64,000 bases of DNA from Chryseobacterium wanjuense (GCF_900111495.1 NZ_FOIU01000003.1:186001-250000), one strand, 5' to 3'. Shown: positions 26,914-35,675, counted from the stretch's first letter. Numbers and translations are program-made. The notes: generated by a model not told the origin, from the letters alone.

Positions 26914-27083
26914 TTAAGCACGATTTTTATTGTCCATTTTTTGTCTTATTCCATTTAAGAAAGTCATTACATTGCTTTCATTCAATCTATCAATTTACTG
27001 TTCGAATCAGGTTCACTAAGAGCTATAGCAGCGGTCTTTCTTTTAATCCTGATATTGGCTTGCTGAAGTAGCGCATCGGTCAT
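26914..27083 (-). pseudogene. Frameshifted remnant of an unknown gene
   Basis: From ATG 27083 the minus strand reads MTDALLQQANIRIKRKTAAI and on to SKLID. A one-base shift then continues RLNESNVMTFLNGIRQKMDN to a TAA at 26914-26916. The two parts together look like protein, but the frame is broken and I do not recognise the family. Confidence 0.3.
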
Positions 27084-27104
27084 TGTCAGATAGGCAGATG
27101 TAAA

Positions 27105-27139
27105 ACGATGAAGAACCCATGGTTAGGGTTCTTCATCGT
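27105..27139 (-). terminator. 14-bp perfect hairpin
   Basis: ACGATGAAGAACCC (27105-27118) pairs perfectly with GGGTTCTTCATCGT (27126-27139) around a 7-base loop. On the minus strand a short TTTTA follows, so it may end a minus-strand transcript. It overlaps the end of the short open frame at 27123-27233. Confidence 0.55.
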
Positions 27140-27233
27140 ACACCAGCTTCTTCAAGTCGTGCAGAAAGTGATTCGAAAATTGTACCGACAGGGTCACAAA
27201 GAACTCATAACTTTTGTTGTGAGATTTTTGGTT
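27123..27233 (-). pseudogene. C-terminal gene scrap
   Basis: A 36-residue open frame with no start codon, bounded upstream by a stop. It reads NQKSHNKSYEFFVTLSVQFS followed by NHFLHDLKKLVYDEEP. It looks like a protein C-terminus and its stop lies in the loop of the hairpin at 27105-27139. It may be a remnant of a longer gene; the family is unknown to me. Confidence 0.25.
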
Positions 27234-27468
27234 TTATATTATTTCACTAATTGTTTTTAAAAATCTTTATTTAAATATATCTTCCTATTTATAGAATATA
27301 TTTCCACTGGTTTTATATAAATAAATGATTAAAAGAGAAAAAATTTTATTCACTGTTAAGATAAGATAACTTAATGATTACTAACCTTGTAAAATTCAAG
27401 AAAAACAAACTTAAGAATTTTCAAAATAATTATTTGATGTTTTATTTTCATAATTAAAAAAAACTCTA

Positions 27469-27476
27469 TATATTTG
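27469..27476 (+). promoter_or_regulatory. -7 promoter element of the second tRNA operon
   Basis: TATATTTG followed by GCACCCAC resembles the first tRNA promoter (TATATTTGCACTCGC). It lies 46 bases before tRNA-Pro copy 2, the same spacing as in the first operon. Confidence 0.65.
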
Positions 27477-27522
27477 CACCCACAAAAAACAAGGTAATAT
27501 ACGTTGTTTAGATGACCTTAAT

Positions 27523-27597
27523 CGGGGCGTAGCGTAGTCCGGTCATCGCGCCTGGTTTGGGACCAGGAGGTCGCAGGTTCGAATCCTGCCGCCCCGA
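27523..27597 (+). tRNA. tRNA-Pro (TGG), copy 2
   Basis: Identical over all 75 bases to the tRNA at 24064-24138. The flanking bases also match (TCGGGGCG before, CT after), but the spacer to tRNA-Arg is shorter than in copy 1. Confidence 0.96.
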
Positions 27598-27620
27598 CTT
27601 ATTAATCGAAAAAACTTTTA

Positions 27621-27694
27621 GGGTGCGTAGCTCAGCTGGATAGAGCATCTGCCTTCTAAGCAGACGGTCAAAGGTTCGAATCCTTTCGCGCTCA
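27621..27694 (+). tRNA. tRNA-Arg (TCT), copy 2
   Basis: Identical over 74 bases to the tRNA at 24191-24264, with anticodon TCT. The preceding AACTTTTAGGG resembles AACTTTTTTAGGG before copy 1. Confidence 0.96.
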
Positions 27695-27707
27695 CTTATT
27701 GAAAATC

Positions 27708-27740
27708 AAGTCTTTACAGTAATGTAGAGACTTTTTTATT
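27708..27740 (+). terminator. Terminator of the second tRNA operon
   Basis: AAGTCTTTAC (27708-27717) pairs with GTAGAGACTT (27724-27733) with one wobble pair, followed by a T run. The next 420 bases to 28160 hold no gene that I can support. Confidence 0.85.
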
Positions 27741-28166
27741 TTGCTCAGGTCAGGTTTAGGGTCAGGTATTTTAGTTAACAGTAGTAAAAAGAATCTAAAA
27801 TTATCTAATAAAAATTAAACTCTCCTACCCTTTCTACAAACACATCGAGCAAAATTTACTTTTATAAAAAATCTTTAAAATTCCAAAATTAGTTTTCTGC
27901 TACAAATCGTAGAAAAAGTCTGATTTGAAAAAGAGGGGTATTGCCCAAACTGAAACAAAGGGGAAGGGCTTGTTGCTCATATAGGTAGTTAAACTACATA
28001 TAAAAAGCTGGTTCAATTGTTAAAATGAGTCTTCACATTCTGGATAAAACCAGAGTTCCAAACATATATTTTTAATAATAAATTTAAATCAAATTTTGAT
28101 GTGACACGTTTTGTCGTTACCCTATCTTTGACTTAAAATGCAAGAATAGTAAAATAGTATTTAAAC

Positions 28167-28198
28167 TTGTGGCATCATAAAATTTTTTGTTATTTTTG
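28167..28198 (+). promoter_or_regulatory. Promoter of the small membrane protein / lipoprotein unit
   Basis: TTG (28167-28169), a 21-base spacer and TATTTTTG (28191-28198) give a good flavobacterial promoter 19 bases before ATG 28218. Confidence 0.65.
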
Positions 28199-28217
28199 TG
28201 CAATAAATCACTATTAA

Positions 28218-28373
28218 ATGAATCAAATAGATAAAAATTACTTTAAATTCATCCTGATAGCTTCAATACTATTACTTATTATTTCAATCATAATTGAATT
28301 AAATATTTTTGTAATAACATCACTTATTTTAACAACTATATTATCATCTATTTTAACTTTTAAAAAAAATTAA
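28218..28373 (+). CDS. Small two-span membrane protein (51 aa)
   Basis: A 51-residue frame starting MNQIDKNYFKFILIASILLL, with two hydrophobic stretches and a basic end (TFKKN). It has a promoter at the right distance upstream and ends eight bases before the lipoprotein ATG, so the two probably form an operon. It resembles small membrane proteins that accompany toxins or lipoproteins only in general shape; no family is recognised. Confidence 0.6.
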   Translation: MNQIDKNYFKFILIASILLLIISIIIELNIFVITSLILTTILSSILTFKKN

Positions 28374-28381
28374 AAAATTTT

Positions 28382-29020
28382 ATGAAAAATTTATTTAAAC
28401 TACACGGAGGATTTTATTTACTTTTAATTGCATTATGTTTCACTGTTGTGCAGTCTTGTAGTACAGATGAAAATGAAAATAACAACTCAGGTAGTATTGG
28501 AAAAACTCAAACTACACAATCTAGTAAAATTGGAGGTAGAGTTTTTGATTTGACATTTAGCATAGTAGAAAAGGATAATGTTATAAATTATGCTAATAAT
28601 ATGTCTGAAGAAGAAAAATTAGAATTTATTAAAGAATCAGAAAACTCAGGCTATAAATTAACTGCTAATGATGAATTTGTAGTTAATAGATTTGCTGAAT
28701 ACTACGTTAAGGATGATTTTGATACAGCTATCAAAAAATTACAAGAAGATATTTTAACTCTTGACTTAGATGATGCTGAATTTGCAAGATATAATCAATT
28801 TGTTAATGTAATGATTATAATGGAGCAACATGAAGTTGAAAAATCCACAACTGGAAAAATAAATAAAAGAGCTATTGGCTGTGCTGTAGCAGTGGCTGCA
28901 AATGCTGTTTCCACATTAGGTCTTTATGCTTGTGCTGTCCCAACTCCTGCACTACCAGCGGGATGTGGTGTAGCAATTGCGGGTAAGCTATTAAGCTATG
29001 CAGGGATGTTACTTTGCTAA
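28382..29020 (+). CDS. Lipoprotein with hydrophobic four-cysteine C-terminal tail
   Basis: A 212-residue protein. Residues 1-26 look like a lipoprotein signal with Cys26 as acceptor (VVQSC). The acidic helical middle (about 50-155) contains MSEEEKLEFIKESENSGYKL. After a KINKR basic stretch, residues 166-212 change character: hydrophobic, Gly/Ala-rich, with Cys at about 167, 184, 195 and 212 (the last residue). That layout resembles precursor proteins with a peptide-like tail, but no known bacteriocin motif is seen. The gene is strongly AT-rich with its own promoter and a strong terminator. Confidence 0.7.
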   Translation: MKNLFKLHGGFYLLLIALCFTVVQSCSTDENENNNSGSIGKTQTTQSSKIGGRVFDLTFSIVEKDNVINYANNMSEEEKLEFIKESENSGYKLTANDEFVVNRFAEYYVKDDFDTAIKKLQEDILTLDLDDAEFARYNQFVNVMIIMEQHEVEKSTTGKINKRAIGCAVAVAANAVSTLGLYACAVPTPALPAGCGVAIAGKLLSYAGMLLC

Positions 29021-29058
29021 AAACATTAATAAAAAAAAATTAATTTAAATAAGTGAGT

Positions 29059-29092
29059 AACGGTTGTTTCTTTTGAAGCAACCGTTTTTTAA
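29059..29092 (+). terminator. Terminator of the lipoprotein unit
   Basis: AACGGTTGTTTC (29059-29070) pairs with GAAGCAACCGTT (29075-29086), with one wobble pair and a TTTT loop, then a T run. The following 220 bases to the next hairpin hold nothing recognisable. Confidence 0.88.
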
Positions 29093-29316
29093 TTATTGAA
29101 ACGTTTATATCTCTAAAAAAACAGCTAAATCTGAATCTATTTTTCAATCTTAATAAATCACTGAAAACCAATATTTTAACATGTACAATAACATTAATTT
29201 CATGTGTTACTGCAATATTCTGTTGATGAATAATACTTTAATGTATTTTAAAATAAACCATCTGAAATCCACTTATTAATTTAAATTTTACATATAATGG
29301 ATATTTCAAAAGAAAA

Positions 29317-29338
29317 AGCCGTCCTTAATTGAACGGCT
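29317..29338 (-). terminator. Terminator of the propeller-protein operon
   Basis: AGCCGT (29317-29322) pairs with ACGGCT (29333-29338), and on the minus strand a T-rich run follows. It lies about 80 bases past the stop at 29418. Confidence 0.7.
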
Positions 29339-29417
29339 GTAAAGTGTTTTTAGAATCGTAACCTATTTAATAAATCCAAAAAGGAAATTATAAGCTTGAA
29401 TGAGGATTAATAGTTTA

Positions 29418-30860
29418 TTATCGCTGTCCTGTATCAGGAACCCAGACTATGTCTCCGGATGGGAATAGTTTTAAAAGCCAGTAGTCACCTGATCCCGCTG
29501 CATGGTTCAGATCGGTGACATCGCCATTGTTAGATGATCCCGAATCACTTAATAAAAGGTAACTGTTTTCACTGGATAATGGTAAAAGATAGGCGCCTGT
29601 CGTACCTTCGTTACCGTTACCTCCGTAAAGTTTTTGCTGAACTAAGTTTAATGAAGAATCAAGGTTAAAAACCCAGCTGTCATTACCGCCGTGGGAAATT
29701 ACGCCTGTCAATGTTCCTGTATTGGATGATGCAGATCCTCCTGAAACAATGTATCCTCCATCTGAAGTCTGGTAAATCGAAGAAGGTGTATCAGAGCCCG
29801 TTCCTCCAAATACTTTTTGTGTGATCAGATTTCCGGTTGCATCCACCTTCATGATCCAAAAATCATTACCTCCAAAACCTACTATTCCTGTTAAAGAGCC
29901 TGTGTTTGAGCCAGCAGTTCTGATGGCCAGAATATATCCGTCATCGGAAGTTTGACGAGTATCCAAAATATAAGGATTGGCAGCCGCAGAAACTCCGAAA
30001 CGTTTTATCCAAATCCTGTTTCCTAAAGCATCTGTTTTCATGATAAACGGATTAGGTCCCGCAAAGACCGGCAATCCCGTAAAATCGCCAACGGCTCCTG
30101 AGCTGGTGGTACCTGTCACTAAGTAACCGCCGTCATTTGTAGCAATAATACCTCCAAAAGAATCTTCATCTGTTCCGCCATATCTTTTTTGCCAGTTTAT
30201 GGTTCCGTCTGTATTTAGTTTTACCAGCCATGCATCAGTTCCGAAAGCTCCACCTGTATATTTTGGGATTCCTGTAAGATCACCGTCAACTGAATACGAA
30301 ACACCAGCAATAATATATCCGCCATCTGAAGCTATCGCAACTTTACTGGGTTCATCATTTCCTGAGCCGCCAACTAACCTTTGCCATTGGATATTTCCGG
30401 AAGCGTCCAATTTAGCAGCTAACAAATCTGTCTGTCCTCCATGAAAGGTAGTCCCCGGAATATTGGTAGATCCGGATCTGGTTACAACGATGCATCCTCC
30501 GTCTGGTGTTGCGGTGATGCTGGTTCCTAATTCGATCCCATTTCCGCCGACAAGTCTCTGCCAAGCTATTTTTCCTGTTGTGTCCCATTTTATGACCCAG
30601 TTATCCCTGTTACCACCATTAACCCCTGTAACATCTCCTGAAGCGGATGATTGAGAATCTCCTACTCCAAAATATCCTCCGTCAGCAGCCAGAGACAGGG
30701 CATGAGTTCTCGGGCTATCTATGCTGGCTCCCCCGTACAGAAAGCTAAAAGGGATATCAATCATAGGAATATAAGGTGTGCCTGCAGCCTGACCTTTGGC
30801 GTGTGCTGCCATTGCTCCCAGTAAAAATACAGGAAGAATTTTTTTTATATAAGCATTCAT
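29418..30860 (-). CDS. Secreted repeat protein, probable seven-bladed beta-propeller
   Basis: A 480-residue secreted protein with a signal peptide (MNAYIKKILPVFLLGAMAAH). Seven repeats of about 55-60 residues follow the pattern DxWxxKxDxxGxxxWQxxxGG...DGGYIxxGxSxSxxGDxTG, starting at NWVIKWD, DLLAAKLD, DAWLVKLN, PFIMKTD, DFWIMKVD, DSWVFNLD and DYWLLKLF. This is what a seven-bladed propeller closed by its ends would show. No T9SS sorting domain is visible at the C-terminus. It starts 23 bases after the stop of the gene at 30884-31795, so the two are an operon. Confidence 0.75.
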   Translation of the reverse strand: MNAYIKKILPVFLLGAMAAHAKGQAAGTPYIPMIDIPFSFLYGGASIDSPRTHALSLAADGGYFGVGDSQSSASGDVTGVNGGNRDNWVIKWDTTGKIAWQRLVGGNGIELGTSITATPDGGCIVVTRSGSTNIPGTTFHGGQTDLLAAKLDASGNIQWQRLVGGSGNDEPSKVAIASDGGYIIAGVSYSVDGDLTGIPKYTGGAFGTDAWLVKLNTDGTINWQKRYGGTDEDSFGGIIATNDGGYLVTGTTSSGAVGDFTGLPVFAGPNPFIMKTDALGNRIWIKRFGVSAAANPYILDTRQTSDDGYILAIRTAGSNTGSLTGIVGFGGNDFWIMKVDATGNLITQKVFGGTGSDTPSSIYQTSDGGYIVSGGSASSNTGTLTGVISHGGNDSWVFNLDSSLNLVQQKLYGGNGNEGTTGAYLLPLSSENSYLLLSDSGSSNNGDVTDLNHAAGSGDYWLLKLFPSGDIVWVPDTGQR

Positions 30861-30883
30861 TTTTTTAACTATTTAAATTAAAA

Positions 30884-31795
30884 TTAAACAGCTGTTGCTA
30901 TATAAACATAAATCACCGTGCCTATCACTACAAGAGTATACAGTGTGTGGGTATTGGCTACTGTTGTTCGGTTATTTATATATCTTACGGTAAATCCGGT
31001 TGCTGTAAAAGTAGAAGTTCCGGCTGTTGCACCCCGTACTGATAATGTGTAAGTACCGCCATCTTTTACGTTTTGAAGCGTAAATGCTCCAGGATTAGCC
31101 GTCGTGTAGGCTAAATTACTCCTGGAAAAATCGATCGTTGTTGCCGCTGCAGCATTATAAGATACAGCATTGGTAGAGCTTCCGTTGACTTCCAGTTTTG
31201 ATACGGGAGCTGCCACAGATCCTATACCTACATTTCCGGTTCCGCTTACGATAAGATTATTTCCGGCGGTTGCAATATCAGTCGCCTGAGAAAGTGTACC
31301 GCCCAAGCGAACATCAGTTCCTACGGCATTTAGGCCATTACTCGCCGTTGTTAGCGGAAAGGCGCTAGATCTGAAGCCTGAAAGTTCCCATGCTGATACA
31401 GCTCCCGTTAAACCCGTACTGATCAATTCTACACTTTGACCTGCCGGTACCGTTATACCGGCACTTCCGTTGATGGTTTCCGGAGCCGCAGAGTTGATGG
31501 TAACGGTAAAGGCTGTGTTATTTTTAACCGTATACATTCTCCCTTTAAAATTTCCTACTCCTGCTATTGCTGTGGGTAAGGTAAAAACAGAATTTGTGGT
31601 TCCGGTATAGGCAATATAAAAGTCAGAACTTGTCATCGCATAGGTGGAAGCTGAAACTGTTTTGTACTGTGCTGCCAACGAACCGTTGATGTCTAATGTT
31701 GAACCCGGGTTGGCAGTATTAAGACCGATGTTACCAGATTGCGCGCTAACAATTCCGAAGAAGGGCAATGTAAGGGTGAGTAAGAATTTTCTCAT
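30884..31795 (-). CDS. Secreted protein with GLNTAxP-type N-terminus
   Basis: A 303-residue secreted protein. The signal peptide ends near residue 18 (GIVSA), and the mature start QSGNIGLNTANPGSTLDING is the pattern of many Chryseobacterium surface proteins. The middle (MYTVKNNTAFTVTINSAAP, ETINGSAGITVPAGQSVEL) reads like beta-rich tail-fibre or adhesin sequence. The function is unknown. It shares its N-terminal pattern with the protein at 25054-25974 and leads the operon with the propeller protein. Confidence 0.75.
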   Translation of the reverse strand: MRKFLLTLTLPFFGIVSAQSGNIGLNTANPGSTLDINGSLAAQYKTVSASTYAMTSSDFYIAYTGTTNSVFTLPTAIAGVGNFKGRMYTVKNNTAFTVTINSAAPETINGSAGITVPAGQSVELISTGLTGAVSAWELSGFRSSAFPLTTASNGLNAVGTDVRLGGTLSQATDIATAGNNLIVSGTGNVGIGSVAAPVSKLEVNGSSTNAVSYNAAAATTIDFSRSNLAYTTANPGAFTLQNVKDGGTYTLSVRGATAGTSTFTATGFTVRYINNRTTVANTHTLYTLVVIGTVIYVYIATAV

Positions 31796-32330
31796 AGTAA
31801 AATTTTTAAGAGTTTAGTTATTTAATTTAGATGTTGGTTATTAATTAATATTTCATATTTATTTTCTTAATTAAAATTAAATGTGAAATAGCGGGGTATA
31901 GTCTTATAAACCTTATTGTTATTGGAAATTTAAGATTAAGTACAAAACCATCCTGGGCGTAAGGAGAAACTCAGTGCATAAATAAGAAATAAATGTTCTT
32001 TTCATTATGAATTATCCGGGTTATTATTTATTAAGTGTATTGGTTAATTATAAAAAGATGAGCAAAACAATCTTGTTGATTTTTTTCTTCTTGAATCACC
32101 ATATAAACTAAAAAATCTTTCAATCAAATATCTAATTTGAGAAAAAGAAATCTATAATAGCACGTGTGTAAAAGTATTGTTTAATTCCTTTTATATCGTA
32201 AAAATTTTGTACAAAAAAACGTACCACTTTGTAGAAAAAAAACTACAAAAATTTATCCGTAATTAAATATTTTAGATTAGGGAAGAAGCGAATATTTTGA
32301 AGATGTGTTGATGACAATTGGACAAAAAAA
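31796..32330. other. Long AT-rich upstream region with one hairpin, no gene seen
   Basis: No coding frame is supported. A hairpin TTTGTAG (32228-32234) / CTACAAA (32244-32250) with an A-rich loop follows GTACCAC. It resembles the hairpin near 26359 upstream of the related secreted-protein gene. Confidence 0.45.
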
Positions 32331-32354
32331 TAAGCCTTCTAAAACAGAGGCTTA
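32331..32354 (-). terminator. Terminator of the desaturase gene
   Basis: TAAGCCT (32331-32337) pairs with AGGCTTA (32348-32354), followed by a run of T on the minus strand. Confidence 0.75.
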
Positions 32355-32454
32355 AATATTATACGTATAAGATTAATTGGATAATTAATATTTATAATTC
32401 AATTTAAATCAGAATATTACATCTTTTTATTCACTTAAAAGTTCCAACCATATT

Positions 32455-33540
32455 TTAATTAACAGCTTCTTTACCAAACTTTTTCAGGGTTATAAAATGC
32501 GAGCGCAAAGCAGATAAAAAGCTTTTATTTTCAATATAAGGCAAATTGAACTCCATCGCAGTCTTCTTAACGATGACGGAAATCTTCCCATAATGTATGT
32601 GACAGACTTTAGGAAACAGGTGATGCTCGATCTGCCTGTTCAACCCACCAAGGAAAAATGCTGCGAGCTTATTGTGCGTGGCAAAATTCGCTGTTGTATG
32701 CATCTGATGCTCTGCCCAGGCTTCTTCTATCTGCCCGGATTCGTTAGGCACCGGAAAATTAGTTCCTTCCACAACGTGAGCCAGCTGAAAGACCAGTCCC
32801 ATCGTCAAACCTTCAGCAATATGTAAAAGCAGAAAGCCTATCAGAAACTGCCACCAGCTTACATCAAGGATTAATAAAGGCAATACAATAAACAGAAAAT
32901 AATACAGTCCTTTATAGGCGAATAAATTGAAATACTCCAACTTAGGATGTTTGCTCTGATGTGCCCCAATTTTTTTCTGGAAAAACTTCACATAATCCTT
33001 ACGAAACACCCATGACAGGGAAGCCAGGCTATAAAGCGGGAAAGCATACCAATGCTGGTATCGTTGAATACGATTTACATGGTCTTCTTCAGCAATTCGA
33101 ATCAATCCCGGCGCTACCTCAATATCCTCATCATGTCCGGGGATATTGGTATAGGTATGGTGAACCACATTGTGGGTGATGCTCCAAACGTATGGATTGG
33201 CACCGATCAGATTAAAAACAAATCCGAACACTTTATTCACTTTTTTATTTCCAGAAAGCGAGCCGTGTATAGCATCGTGACAAACATTGAACCCTACAAA
33301 AGCACTAAACATGCCCAATAACGCCGCAAGTGGCAAAAGCATCCAGGTAGGCAACAGCCCTGAAATGATTATAAGATAAATTCCGGTGAACCCTGTAAGG
33401 AAAAATATGGTCTTGCCCCACATATGAGCATTGGCATGCTGACTTAACTGATGCTGACTGAAAAACTGATCTACTCTACTCCTGACGGTTGCATAAAAAT
33501 GAGACCCGGAAACTGATGAAAATTTTACTTTTTGTGACAT
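32455..33540 (-). CDS. Membrane fatty-acid desaturase
   Basis: A 361-residue integral membrane di-iron desaturase that introduces double bonds into lipid acyl chains. The three histidine boxes are visible: HDAIH (88-92), HNVVHH (123-128) and QIEHH near residue 305, with four or more hydrophobic spans between them. The QxxHH third box is typical of front-end or acyl-lipid desaturases. It has a terminator of its own and no operon partners. The 450 bases upstream (33541-33991) hold no recognisable gene. Confidence 0.9.
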   Translation of the reverse strand: MSQKVKFSSVSGSHFYATVRSRVDQFFSQHQLSQHANAHMWGKTIFFLTGFTGIYLIIISGLLPTWMLLPLAALLGMFSAFVGFNVCHDAIHGSLSGNKKVNKVFGFVFNLIGANPYVWSITHNVVHHTYTNIPGHDEDIEVAPGLIRIAEEDHVNRIQRYQHWYAFPLYSLASLSWVFRKDYVKFFQKKIGAHQSKHPKLEYFNLFAYKGLYYFLFIVLPLLILDVSWWQFLIGFLLLHIAEGLTMGLVFQLAHVVEGTNFPVPNESGQIEEAWAEHQMHTTANFATHNKLAAFFLGGLNRQIEHHLFPKVCHIHYGKISVIVKKTAMEFNLPYIENKSFLSALRSHFITLKKFGKEAVN

Positions 33541-33991
33541 AATATCATGTTTGATCTACCTGACGCGAACAAACAGATATACTAAAATCGGTGTTGGAAT
33601 AAGGGAGAATATTTAGGTTTCCGGCACATTACCGGAATGTATATCAATATAACGAATTAATTCTTAATTTATTACATTTTATATAATATGAAGCAAAAAA
33701 TATGCCAGTGAACCAGTACACTGAAATATGAAAAATATAATAACAAGATTTTCAATGAATATTTCATGCTTTATATTTATTTCAAAATTACAACCGGAGA
33801 ATAATTGGAGTTAAATTTTTCGGTTAATGAATGTAAGACTCTTTTTTTCGCAGGAACAACCTAGGCGAAGTTAACATTTTGTAGATCTTTTTATTAAAGG
33901 TAATTGCCCTCAAAATACATTTATCATTTTCATAGACAAAATAAAAACCACCATAAATATACAATGGTTTACAAATTTATCTTAAAAAAAA

Positions 33992-34828
33992 TTATTTTAA
34001 TTGGTAAGAATTTCCATTCCAAAGATAGGTCTTCGAGGCACTTTTTTTCTTTTCCTTATCATTTTCATCCTTTTCCATTTCTTCCATTTTAAAAATAAAA
34101 GCATTCGGAATTCCACCTTTGTCATTGGGGAAAATAAATTCTTCGGTATGATAATAGACGTCAGCATCACCGACATTCATCAATTGAGGAAGCGCGATCA
34201 GTTTTTTATCTTTAAACAAAACATATTGATCATACCCTGCAACACCACAAGCTTCTCCTGAAACCGCTGCTTTTAAAGTAAATTCAACATTTTTAAGCTT
34301 ATGATTACTCTCGATTGTAAATGACCCGAAATTCAAACTTTCGCCTGAACCCGTATCAAAAGAAACCTCATCAATCAACTTATTCCCTTCAACAACTTTT
34401 ATGCTTGCTACATTTTGCCTAACATTCTGGTTAAACTGTTTATCCTTTCGGTCAACCGTTTTTGTTAATCCGAAAAGAAAATCATAGCCGTTTTTATTCC
34501 TGTAGCCTATCGCAAGATTTCCGCCCCAAACATAACCTTCGGATGTTTTATCACCTTTTTGATAGGATATTTTGTACCAATTGGCACTTCTTTCACCCAA
34601 TTGTAAAACTTTTTCCTCTTTTTTAAGAATAAGAATCTGCTGATTGGTCTGCAAAGAATCCTGAATCGTAGAATTGATGTTCGGTTCTTGTCTTACTCTC
34701 GTCCAATCTGTGAAAATTTTCTGAGCTTTATTTTCTTCAAAATTAAAAATGCCATTAGCATATACCTCTTCCTGAGCAGAAAAAATCTGAATTATTAATA
34801 AAAATACAATCGTGAATAAGGATTTCAT
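33992..34828 (-). CDS. Secreted protein with SH3-like domain
   Basis: A 278-residue secreted protein. The signal peptide MKSLFTIVFLLIIQIFSAQ ends near residue 19. An SH3b-like region covers about 35-115 (TRVRQEPNINSTIQDSLQTN to SEGYVWGGNLAIGY), and a C-terminal beta-rich part follows, ending in NGNSYQLK. A longer frame with a TTG start at 34843 would overlap prmA; ATG 34828 leaves a four-base gap and a normal signal peptide. It is probably cotranscribed with prmA. Confidence 0.75.
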   Translation of the reverse strand: MKSLFTIVFLLIIQIFSAQEEVYANGIFNFEENKAQKIFTDWTRVRQEPNINSTIQDSLQTNQQILILKKEEKVLQLGERSANWYKISYQKGDKTSEGYVWGGNLAIGYRNKNGYDFLFGLTKTVDRKDKQFNQNVRQNVASIKVVEGNKLIDEVSFDTGSGESLNFGSFTIESNHKLKNVEFTLKAAVSGEACGVAGYDQYVLFKDKKLIALPQLMNVGDADVYYHTEEFIFPNDKGGIPNAFIFKMEEMEKDENDKEKKKSASKTYLWNGNSYQLK

Positions 34829-34832
34829 AGTA

Positions 34833-35660
34833 TTATTTCTCAAGCAATAAGCTTACCCATTCTTCGCGTTGAAGCTGTTTTTTCAGTTCAAGTCCGTTTT
34901 CTTTGCAAACTTCTAAAATATCGTCTACATCAAAGAAACACAATCCTGAAAGCAGTAATTTTCCGCCTTCATTCAACACAGAAACATAGGTTGGGATGTC
35001 TGAAATCAGGATATTTCGGTTGATATTCGCTAAAATAATATCGTAATTTTCTTTTCCTAAGTTTTCTGCAGTTCCCAATTCGATATCTAATTCAACACTA
35101 TTCCTTGTAGCATTTTCTTTTGAATTTTCAACTGACCATTCGTCAATGTCGATCGCTTTTGTATCTCCGGCTCCGATTTGTTTTGCATAAATTGCCAAAA
35201 CTGAAGTTCCGCAACCCATATCCAAAACTTTTTTACCGTTGAAATCGATATCCATCATCTGCTGGATCATCAAATGCGTCGTCGGGTGATGCCCCGTTCC
35301 GAATGACATTTTTGGCTGAATGATAATTTCATGCATTCCCGGAACAGATTCATGGAATTCTGCTCTGATCAAAACTTTATCATCGATATTGATGGGTTCA
35401 AAATTCTTTTCCCATTCTTCGTTCCAGTTGATATTCGGCATTTCCTGAAAAGTGTATTCAATTTTTACTTCTTCATTCTGAAAAAGCGGAAGCGCCTTTA
35501 ATTCTTCTTCATTAAATAAATCTTTCTGAATATATCCTAAAATACCTTCCAACTCTTCCGTGAAGCTGTCAAAACCTATCTCTATAAGCTCTGCCATCAA
35601 TATATCACTCCAAGGCTGAAGCGGAGAAATTTTGAAATCGAATTCTAAATAATTTTGCAT
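34833..35660 (-). CDS. prmA: Ribosomal protein L11 methyltransferase
   Basis: A 275-residue SAM-dependent enzyme that trimethylates ribosomal protein L11. The family pattern PKMSFGTGHHPTTHLM and the SAM motif VLDMGCGTSVLAIYA are clear, with DIILANINRNIL later. The frame is open to a TTG at 35678, but that TTG lies inside a -7 promoter element, so ATG 35660 is used. The SH3-like secreted protein follows after four bases. Confidence 0.93.
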   Translation of the reverse strand: MQNYLEFDFKISPLQPWSDILMAELIEIGFDSFTEELEGILGYIQKDLFNEEELKALPLFQNEEVKIEYTFQEMPNINWNEEWEKNFEPINIDDKVLIRAEFHESVPGMHEIIIQPKMSFGTGHHPTTHLMIQQMMDIDFNGKKVLDMGCGTSVLAIYAKQIGAGDTKAIDIDEWSVENSKENATRNSVELDIELGTAENLGKENYDIILANINRNILISDIPTYVSVLNEGGKLLLSGLCFFDVDDILEVCKENGLELKKQLQREEWVSLLLEK

Positions 35661-35675
35661 GTGAATAATTTGTTG

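Noticed and set aside
24064..27694. tRNA repeats as evidence for an active integrative element
   Set aside because: No integrase, relaxase or transposase is present, both tRNA groups are complete, and the spacers differ, so only a decayed or duplicated segment is supported.
28382..28411. Double-glycine peptide leader at the start of the lipoprotein (HGGF)
   Set aside because: The GG precedes a long hydrophobic signal with a lipobox cysteine, so a lipoprotein signal explains it better.
33904..34261. Plus-strand frames opposite the SH3-like protein gene
   Set aside because: Low-complexity shadows rich in Phe, Ile and His with no start context.
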